Of a DNA stretch of 64,000 bases, positions 55,766-64,000 are shown piece after piece; the first letter of the stretch is position 1; each line of letters begins with the position of its first letter. The DNA comes from Macrostomum hystrix (Eukaryota; Platyhelminthes; Macrostomidae). Under the pieces are notes generated by a model, which was given only the letters and a program-made list of their open reading frames with translations, did no database searches and was not told the DNA's origin. The stretch lies in contig CATNEN010000027.1 of NCBI GenBank assembly GCA_950097015.1, positions 516,001 through 580,000 on the forward strand, in the 5' to 3' direction. The position numbers were made by a program, and so were the translations under genes.

Positions 55766-58700
55766 ATGGACCTGCCAAGCCTTCAGGGCCTGCAGGACGA
55801 CAATTCCACCTGCGCCCAGCACCTGCGCGTTCTGAACCTGTTCGACACTGGACCGCTAATCGACTACTTTGAGTGTCGCAACGACACCGCCGCGGTGCGC
55901 GCCCTGCGCCTCGACCTCGACGATATGGAACGCGAGACACAGCGCGAGCTTCGCCGGATTCAGCCAATCCTGGTGGCCTTCGTCTGTCTCATCGTGTTTG
56001 GCGCCGTTGGCAACGGCCTTCTAGTTGCAGCGGTGCTGCGCAGTCGTCGGATGCGCCAGGGCGTCACCAACCTGCTCGTCGCCAACCTGGCGTTGTCCGA
56101 CTTTGTCCTCTGCGTCCTGACCCAGCCGTGGAACATACGACGCTTGTTCTTTGCCACCACTAGCTGGACCTACGGACTGGCTCTGTGCAAGTTTGTCAAT
56201 GTGCTGACAGGATTGAACTTGTATGCCTCCACGTTTGCAGTCACCGCCATTGCCATCGATCGGTGTCGGGTGAGCTCAAGATTCTATGCTTATGTTCTGA
56301 AACTCAGATGCTACGCAGTGCATAACTGGGTTATAAAGTACGGTTGCATGTCGAAATCAATATGTGTATGTCAGAATCGTCTCACTAGTTTCAGAAGCGT
56401 CTCACTAGTTTCAGAAGCGTCTCACTAGTTTCAGAAGCGTCTCACTAGTTTCAGAAGCGTCTCACTAGTTTCAGAAGCGTCTCACTAGTTTCAGAAGCGT
56501 CTCACTAGTTTCAGAAGCGTCTCACTAGTTTCAGAAGCGTCTCACTAGTTTCAGAAGCGTCTCACTAGTTTCAGAAGCGTCTCACTAGTTTCAGAAGCGT
56601 CTCACTAGTTTCAGAAGCGTCTCACTAGTTTCAGAAGCATCTGTACTAGTTTCAGAAACTTTGAACTAGGTTCAGAGGCTTTGAACTAGGTTCAGAGGCT
56701 TTGAACTAGTTTCAGAAGCTTTGAACTAGTTTCAGAGAAGCTTTGAACTAGTTTCAGAAGCTTTGAACTAGTTTCAGAAGCGTTTCACTCATTTCAGAAG
56801 CATCTTACTAGTTTCAGAAGCGTTTCACTCGTTTCAGAAGCGTCTCACTAGTTTCAGAAGCGTTTCAGAAGCATCTTACTAGTTTCAGAAGCGTCTTACT
56901 AGTTTCAGAAGCGTTTCAGAAGCGTCTCACTAGTTTCAGAAGCGTTTCACTCATTTCAGAAGCATCTTACTAGTTTCAGATGCGTTTCACTCGTTTCAGA
57001 AGCGTCTCACTAGTTTCAGAAGCGTTTCAGAAGCGTCTTACTAGTTTCAGAAGCGTTTCAGAAGCGTCTCACTAGTTTCAAAAGCGTCTCACTAGTTTCA
57101 GAAGCGTTTCAGAAGCGTCTTAAGTTGCAGATCCCAGTCGAAAGTGCTCACTAAGTATATAAGGCTTCTATTGAGACTGGCAGAAAACACATGCTAATCT
57201 TTGGCCTGACTTTCCTGTCACGCCGGGCAAATAGTGAAGGCTAGCTGTACTGAATTCGGATGCGCAGGTGAGTACAGTATGAAGCTGCTTTTATTCGATG
57301 CTCAATATTTGAGCACTGCTCCAGTTAGGAAAACATTGTTTCTATTGCAAGCCGCTGTGGAACACTTGGGAGTTGTAAGTAGCATCAGGAAGATCCTCTT
57401 GCATCGCGGGAACAGCAAAGTCTAATGGATTCCTTGTCTAAAAGCAAACAGGTGCTTGCAGTTAATTGACCCCGGCCTGACAGCAAATGTCTGCGCTCGG
57501 CAGAGCACAACAGTACAATAAAGTTAGAGTGCTCATGCAGCTTCTGCAGTCAGGGCAGCGAACCGAGAGCGGAGCTGTAGGCTGCAATGATCGGAGGGAA
57601 AATATCAGATTTCATGACTGCAATCACAGCTTTTGGCAGCCCAGTCGATGCATAGGGAATTTCCTATGCATAGAGTTTTCTGATTTTACGCAACTCCGCT
57701 GCGCGTGACTTCCTTAATCTGCCGGAAAAAAATTCCCTCTTCCAGGAGAGCTCTGTTGGACTCCATGACTTTCTTTTAGGACAAGGAGCGAGGGTTTCTG
57801 TCCGATAAGTCCATACTTTGTGCTGAAGACAGTAAAGACTGTTCGGCTATAGAACTTAATAGCACAAACATATGCCGTGACTCCGCTTTCTCACTTTCGG
57901 CCCGGGCATCCACCTCTGCTGCGGCCGTCCACTTCCTAGAAACAAATGTTAATAGTAAATTTTTTTCACACTCAGAATTACCAACTGTTCCCTAGTTAAA
58001 CTGAGCTGGGACTGAGCTGAGCTCGATCTATTTCAAATTGAGCAAACCGACTATCACAATGATCGTTGCTTTCATTTTAACGCCAGAAATAGCTGGCTAT
58101 CTTACGGGAATATTGCTTTGTCGGCTTGACAGGACAAAAAGTACAAGCTCTAGTTTTTTGACGGGATTGGAAAAACTGTTTTCAAAACATTTCCTGTTTC
58201 TCAACTCAAAAGGAAATTACAACTGTGTTACCAGATCCCAGACGCAATATCTGTTCGTCTCCATGCAGTAGGAGCTTCAATTTACAAGCAGCTTCGGCAT
58301 CTTCCCAGCCCTTGTCCTACTGACTCTAAGGCCGAAGGGTCGATACATTTATTGGTTAACGCTTGGGTGCTGTACGTGTACGGGCGCAGCCGCACCATGC
58401 ATGCACCCACCCTAAAAAATCAATCCGTATGAGCACTAGCGTACATAAGCTTCAGTGTATTTGGAAGCCGTCAGGGCGTAAATTGCACGACAAGCATTCT
58501 CCCAAATTTCCCAAATCATCATCGCCGCGGAATCGAGCTCAGGGACCTTGTTGCGAGAGGCAAACGCTCTAGACCGCTCTGCCACTCAGCTTTAAATCAA
58601 ATACCTACATTTTACATGATTAAAACATAGATAGTCAATATTCAAATACCTGCTTCTTTGGGAAAATATATTTCCTTTAAAAACTCCAAACCTAACTGAT

Positions 58701-59649
58701 TTCATAGCCTCATCCTCATATAGTTCTCCCTGTTCGAACTTTCACACCTGCACACTGGCAGGCGGTGACGCAGCCCCTGGATCGGACCCTTGAGAGACGC
58801 ATGCGTCTGGCGCTGCCCTTCACATGGCTGGCCGCGTGTCTCATGGCCAGCCCGCTGCTCTGGTTCGGCATCATCACGAAGGATCAAACATCACCGGCTG
58901 GCGGCGACCGTCTCATCTGCTGGGAGCGTTCAAACAGCGACGGGGAGAAGGCGGCCAAGCTGCTATACAGCTGCCTGACGATGTGCATCCAGTATGCCAC
59001 ACCCCTCACTGTTCTGCTGGTCGCTTTTGTCCTGATTCGGCGACGTCTACGAAGGAGACTTCATGGCGGCGGCGGCGGCGGCGGCGACGAGGCACCGGCG
59101 CGATCGCTGACCGCACCGCAGGCGGCCAGACGCCAGGCCGAGCGTCAGCGACAGCGGCGAGCTAACATTCTTCTGGCCTCGGTTGCTGTGGCATTCGGCT
59201 TGTCCTGGCTGCCGCTGTCAGCCTTCAACTTGGCCAACGACTACAAAATCTGGCAGGTGAAAGTGGAAACAGCCACCTCATCGGTGTCGGACGTTGAACA
59301 GCAGCTGCAGGCGGCCAGCACTGGCTTCTCGGTAGCTCTGGTGCAGGCTCTCTGCCTGCTGTTCGTCTTATGCTCCGCCTGCGTCAACCCTGTACTGTAC
59401 GGCTTCTTGAACGAGAACTTCAGAGCCGAGTTCCGCTCACTGGCGCCCGAATGGTGCAGGCGTCGGTTACGTCGCCGGCGCCAGTCGCAGGCGGGTGACG
59501 CGAGGGTTGGCGGGCAGGGCTTGACGGGTGGTGAAGCAACTGTGGGCCCCGGCGCCGCAGCGGAACTGCTCGACTGCGGCGAAATCGGGATTGACTGCGA
59601 CATTGACGAGCCGCAAGAGAAAGAGGCCTTTCCCGAGACTGTTGTGTAG
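55766..59649 (+). CDS. NPY/NPF-type class A neuropeptide receptor, two exons
   Basis: Exons 55766-56269 and 58762-59649 join in phase 0 (cgg|gtgagc ... actggcag|gcg), giving a 463-aa plasma-membrane receptor. TM1 is about residues 67-92 (GNGLL), TM2 102-123 (NLLVANLALSDF), TM3 138-163 ending in DRC (165-167) for DRY, TM4 184-206, TM5 234-260, TM6 303-328 with SWLPLSAFN, TM7 360-383 with NPVLY (377-381), then GFLNENFRAEF. The TM6 WLPLxxFN and the CVNPxxYGFLNxNF end match NPY receptors; an NPF ligand is inferred. Cys141 and Cys221 form the expected disulfide. NST and NDT glycosylation sites lie in the N-terminus. Loop 3 has seven Gly. The intron (2492 bp) falls just after the DRC motif and contains a 20-bp array and a SINE B. 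ATG 55766 gives a normal N-terminus. Confidence 0.9.
56376..57122. repeat. 20-bp array in the receptor intron
   Basis: The unit tttcagaagcgtctcactag begins about 110 bp after the donor. The first dozen copies (to about 56630) are perfect; later copies vary (gctttgaactag, gcatcttactag). Confidence 0.96.
57123..58379. other. Non-repetitive part of the receptor intron
   Basis: Unique intronic DNA. Frames at 57234-57425, 57487-57708 and 58038-58271 carry no domain. Nothing else recognised. Confidence 0.45.
58380..58590 (-). mobile_element. SINE B copy with full tRNA-like head, in the receptor intron, minus strand
   Basis: On the minus strand the A-box TGGCAGAGCGG (plus 58574-58584) and B-box AGCTCGATTCC (plus 58529-58539) are well preserved with tRNA spacing, and cgtttgcctctcgc sits between them. 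The body keeps ggcgtaaattgcacgacaag but is otherwise shorter than the 53-kb copy. Confidence 0.82.
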
Positions 59650-59663
59650 TCATTTGGTCTGCT

Positions 59664-61050
59664 TTTTCATCTAGCTGGCTCAATACTGTTTGATATAGCT
59701 GGTTCTGTTGCTGTTTGATCTAGCTGGTTCTGTTGCTGTTTGATCTAGCTGGTTCTGTTGCTGTTTGATCTAGCTGACTCAATGCTGTTTGATCTAGCTC
59801 GTTCAGTTGCTGTTTGGTCTAGCTGACTCAATGCTGTTTCATCTAGCTGGCTCAATTCTGTTTGATCTAGCTGGCTCAATGCTGCTTGATATACTCGTAG
59901 CTGGTTCTGTTGCTGTTTGATCTAGCTGGTTCTGTTGCTGTTTGATCTAGCTGACTCAATGCTGTTTGATCTAGCTGGCTCAATGCTGTTTGATCTAGCT
60001 CGTTCAGTTGCTGTTTGGTCTAGCTGACTCAATGCTGTTTCATCTAGCTGGCTCAATGCTGTTTGATCTAGCTGGTTCAGTTGCTGTTTGATCTAGCTGG
60101 CTCAGTGCTGTTTGATCTAGCTGGTTCTGTTGCTGTTTGATCTAGCTGGTTCTGTTGCTGTTTGATCTAGCTGGTTCTGTTGCTGTTTGATCTAGCTGGT
60201 TCTGTTGCTGTTTGATCTAGCTGGTTCTGTTTGATCTAGCTGGTTCTGTTGCTGTTTGATCTAGCTGGTTCTGTTGCTGTTTGATCTAGCTGGTTCTGTT
60301 GCTGTTTGATCTAGCTCGTTCAGTTGCTGTTTGATCTAGCTGGTTCAATGCTGTTTGATCTAGCTGGCTCAGTGCTGTTTGATCTAGCTGGCTCAGTGCT
60401 GTTTGATCTAGCTCGTTCAGTTGCTGTTTCATCTAGCTGGCTCAATGCTGTTTGATCTAGCTGGCTCAATGCTGTTTGATCTAGCTGGTTCTGTTGCTGT
60501 TTGATCTAGCTGGTTCTGTTGCTGTTTGATCTAGCTGGTTCTGTTGCTGTTTGATCTAGCTGGTTCTGTTGCTGTTTGATCTAGCTGGTTCTGTTGCTGT
60601 TTGATCTAGCTGGTTCTGTTGCTGTTTGATCTAGCTGACTCAATGCTGTTTGATCTAGCTCGTTCAGTTGCTGTTTGATCTAGCTGGCTCAATGCTGTTT
60701 GATCTAGCTGGCTCAGTGCTGTTTGATCTAGCTGGCTCAATGCTGTTTGATCTAGCTGGCTCAGTGCTGTTTGATCTAGCTGGCTCAATGCTGTTTGATC
60801 TAGCTGGTTCAGTTGCTGTTTGATCTAGCTGACTCAATGCTGTTTGATCTAGCTGGTTCAGTTGCTGTTTGATCTAGCTGGCTCAATGCTGTTTGGTCTA
60901 GCTGACTCAATGCTGTTTCATCTAGCTGGCTCAATGCTGTTTGATCTAGCTGACTCAATGCTGTTTCATCTAGCTGGCTCAATGCTGTTTGATCTAGCTC
61001 GTTCAGTGCTGCTTCATCTAGCTGGCTCAATGCTGGATGATCTAGCTAGA
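59664..61050. repeat. 24-25 bp array directly after the receptor stop codon
   Basis: The unit tgatctagctggttctgttg plus ctgtt (25 bp) alternates with a 24-bp gactcaatg form; about 56 copies. It begins about 15 nt after the stop and probably forms most of the 3' UTR. Confidence 0.96.
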
Positions 61051-61108
61051 AGAGTGTTTACTGTCCATTAAGTACCTTAATGAGGGAAATTTGTTATATA
61101 ATATTTAA

Positions 61109-61114
61109 AATAAA
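61109..61114 (+). terminator. Candidate poly(A) signal of the NPY-type receptor
   Basis: AATAAA just beyond the array, the first exact signal after the stop. A second lies near 61266. Confidence 0.5.
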
Positions 61115-61311
61115 ATGTTTCGTTTAGCAAAGGAAAACGCGGAAATGACAAAAGTCATAATTTTGATGCTACGAGCTACAATATTTTTAAACATATTTTT
61201 GTGCAATTTTTACAAGTGAAAGAATTATTAGGTCACTAAGCTCGCTGTCAATGTATTTTGAAATAATAAACCTGTACTTTTATTTCAATATCTAATAATT
61301 TAACAAGTATC

Positions 61312-61978
61312 TAGTGTCAGTTTGATTGTGTCAGTTAGTGTGACTGTCTGTGTCAGTTAGTGTGACTGTCTGTGTCAGTTAGTGTGACTGTCCGTGTCAG
61401 TTAGTGTGACTGTCTGTGTCAGTTAGTGTGACTGTCTGTGTCAGTTAGTGTGACTGTCTGTGTCAGTTAGTGTGACTGTCTGTGTCAGTTAGTGTGACTG
61501 TCTGTGTCAGTTAGTGTGACTGTCCGTGTCAGTTAGTGTGACTGTCTGTGTCAGTTAGTGTGACTGTCTGTGTCAGTTAGTGTGACTGTCTGTGTCAGTT
61601 AGTGTGACTGTCTGTGTCAGTTAGTGTGACTGTCTGTGTCAGTTAGTGTGACTGTCTGTGTCAGTTAGTGTGACTGTCTGTGTCAGTTAGTGTGACTGTC
61701 TGTGTCAGTTAGTGTGACTGTCTGTGTCAGTTAGTGTGACTGTCTGTGTCAGTTAGTGTGACTGTCCGTGTCAGTTAGTGTGACTGTCTGTGTCAGTTAG
61801 TGTGACTGTCTGTGTCAGTTAGTGTGACTGTCTGTGTCAGTTAGTGTGACTGTCCGTGTCAGTTAGTGTGACTGTCTGTGTCAGTTAGTGTGACTGTCTG
61901 TGTCAGTTAGTGTGACTGTCTGTGTCAGTTAGTGTGACTGTCTGTGTCAGTTAGTGTGACTGTCCGTGTCAGTTTGAC
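61312..61978. repeat. 22-bp array, unit cagttagtgtgactgtctgt + gt
   Basis: About 30 units, nearly perfect, with an occasional tccgtg variant at irregular intervals. Confidence 0.97.
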
Positions 61979-63086
61979 TGTGTCCAATTCCCAAATTCAG
62001 CTTAAGCCCAAGCTATCGATTGGTTTAGTATTCCAAAGCGTACTTCAATGCTTGTTAAAAAAGCCATGAATAAACACTTTGCCTTTTTCGATTGAGTCAA
62101 TTCCCAGTTGGGAGTTAGTCGCTGCTGACACACTCCACAGCCAGGCGATGGAAGAATGAACAAAGTATTCTCAAGGGAGCTACAGCAGAAAGCGAGGCAA
62201 AAATAATATTGAGCAGATTCTCGAAATTCCAAAAAGGCTGCTTAACGCCCAGGGGAACAACACAGGCTAAAGTGGTGCCAACATTTTTCTTGTCCAATAG
62301 AGAGAACAGTGAGATGAGATACGAGTGTGAGATGAGAGATGAGAGAGAGAAGACTGGGATGAGAGATGACAATTAGTTGAGAAATAAGAATGCGATGAGC
62401 GACGAAAGTGAATGGGAGATGAGATTACAACCAGTGAGTAGCATTAATGGAAAAGAAAAAGTGAAGATGATTTATGGGTCGGGATGAAAGGAGAGATCAG
62501 TACAGATGCTAGTGGAGAACCCCAAGTTGGTTAATAAATTTATGCTAATTAATTTTGTTTCGTTAAGAAACAGGATTCCATGCCAGGCTAGCAAGACTGT
62601 GATTGAGCACTGTGCGGCTTCACACTGAATGAGGAAGTGTGCCAGAATGCCATTCGCTATGGTCTCAGGTGATGATGCCTCCAGCTGCCATACAGCCAGA
62701 GGTTAATGAAATTCTCAGTGATGTATGCACGCACAGCAATACGACAACTGGACTTGGCAAATATATGGGCGACGTGGGAACTAGATTCGACTTGAGTATC
62801 TCATCTTGTTTTGGGTCCCACACGGCCTTAGGCAACTATTGATTATTCCGACTCTTCACTATTGAATGTACTTTTCTCCCGAATCAGCGATAAATTTAAA
62901 TAGAAAATAATTAAGAGTGTACTCGATAAGTCAACAGAGACACGACAATGCTTACACGACACTAATGCAAAGTCGATTTACTCTCTTGCCTTGTTGCTTC
63001 CACTTTCTGGGTGTTTTCTTGAGAGGAAAATACTTAGCATAACGTATCATCGATTGTTACCTGGGCTGTGAGACTGCGAGATTGAG
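61979..63086. other. Intergenic, no gene supported
   Basis: Unique DNA. A gagatgaga-rich patch (62310-62425) resembles diverged 16-bp units. Open frames at 62002-62232, 62115-62372 and 62639-62842 lack domains. Confidence 0.45.
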
Positions 63087-64000
63087 ATACGGGAGAGATG
63101 AGACACCAGAGTGATGAGACACCAGAGTGATGAGACACCAGAGAGATTAGACACCAGAGAGATGAGACACCAGAGAGATGAGACACCAGAGAGATTAGAC
63201 ACCAGAGAGATGAGACACCAGAGAGATGAGACACCAGAGAGATGAGACACCAGAGAGATTAGACACCATAGAGTTGAGACACTGGAGAGATGAAATACGG
63301 AGAGATGAGACACGGGAGAGTTGACACACTAGAGAGATGAGACACCAGAGAGATAGGACACCTGAGAGATGAAATACCGGAGAGCTGAGACACCAGAGAG
63401 ATGAGACACCAGAGAGATGAGACACCAGAGAGATGAGACACCAGAGAGATGAGACACCAGAGAGATGAGACACCAGAGAGATGAGACACCAGAGAGATGA
63501 GACACCAGAGAGATTAGACACCATAGAGTTGAGACACTGGAGAGATGAAATACGGAGAGATGAGACACGGGAGAGTTGACACACTAGAGAGATGAGACAC
63601 CAGAGAGATAGGACACCTGAGAGATGAAATACCGGAGAGCTGAGACACCAGAGAGATGACACACCAGAGAGATGAGACACCAGAGAGATGAGACACCAGA
63701 GAGATGAGACACCAGAGAGATGAGACACCAGATAGATGAGACACAGGAGAGATGAGACACCAGAGAGGTGAGACACTGGAGAGATGACACACGGGAGAGA
63801 TGAGACACCAGAAAGATGAGACACCAGAGAGATGAGACACCAGATAGATGACACACCAGAGAGATGAGACACAGGAGAGATATGACACAGGAGAAATATG
63901 ACACGAGAGAGATGAGACAAGAGAGAGATGAAACACCAGAGAGGTTAGACACCAGAGTGATGAGACACGGGAGAGATGAGGCACAGGAGAGATGAGACAC
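63087..64000. repeat. 16-bp tandem array, gatgagacaccagaga family, to window end
   Basis: Same orientation as the 1.9-3.9 kb array. A block starting agattagacaccatagag occurs at about 63256 and 63511, a 255-bp duplication. More diverged (gacacagg, gatagatg, gagaaatatg) toward the right. Long minus-strand frames are artefacts. Confidence 0.96.

Noticed and set aside
58529-58590. Functional tRNA gene on the minus strand
   Set aside because: The head belongs to SINE B; the same body follows it at 53 kb and no acceptor stem closes.

Overview
This window is animal (eukaryotic) nuclear DNA, not bacterial. It shows split genes with GT-AG introns, AATAAA poly(A) signals, tRNA-derived SINEs, a LINE fragment and MITE-type DNA transposon remnants. 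Its proteins are animal families: class A neuropeptide-type receptors, a transglutaminase, a Kruppel-like factor, a fatty-acid-binding protein and the TRAPP subunit TRAPPC1. I favour an invertebrate, possibly a spiralian with spliced-leader trans-splicing, but the sequence alone does not settle the clade.

Layout. 1-12.1 kb: almost all tandem arrays (21/17 bp, 16 bp, 20-22 bp, CTAA, 21-22 bp units) with two SINE A remnants. 12.16-13.57 kb: an intronless orphan receptor (+). 14.2-16.9 kb: a SINE B copy, a 5'-truncated LINE end and an 18-bp array. 18.4-22 kb and 25.5-29.4 kb: two very large satellites (32-bp and 35-bp units, roughly 110 copies each), separated by a SINE A copy whose head has been amplified into its own array. 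29.9-36 kb: a 24-bp array, TRAPPC1 (-) and a cluster of MITEs, one nested in another. 37.5-38.8 kb: a two-exon KLF (+). 40.4-42.0 kb: a three-exon FABP (+). 43.0-51.4 kb: a complete eleven-exon transglutaminase (+). 53-55 kb: SINE B and a G-rich array. 55.8-59.6 kb: a two-exon NPY/NPF-type receptor (+), followed at once by a 25-bp array. 61.3-64 kb: two more arrays.

About 44% of the window (my sum of array spans, roughly 28 kb of 64 kb) is tandem repeat in about 30 arrays with units of 4 to 35 bp. The large open reading frames at 1-4 kb, 6-7 kb, 10-11 kb, 30 kb, 45-48 kb, 52 kb and 63-64 kb are translations of these arrays and are not genes. Splicing the real genes by eye gives in-frame junctions throughout: transglutaminase 755 aa, FABP 142 aa, KLF 364 aa, receptor 463 aa.

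The main pattern is that most long introns are long because they carry their own array: 7 of 10 transglutaminase introns, both FABP introns and the receptor intron. One further transglutaminase intron is mostly SINE, and the two short ones (92 and 94 bp) are clean. In one intron the repeat unit starts exactly at the 5' splice site, so the donor is copied about eight times. I see no operon or pathway linking the genes; the arrays and mobile elements are the unifying theme.
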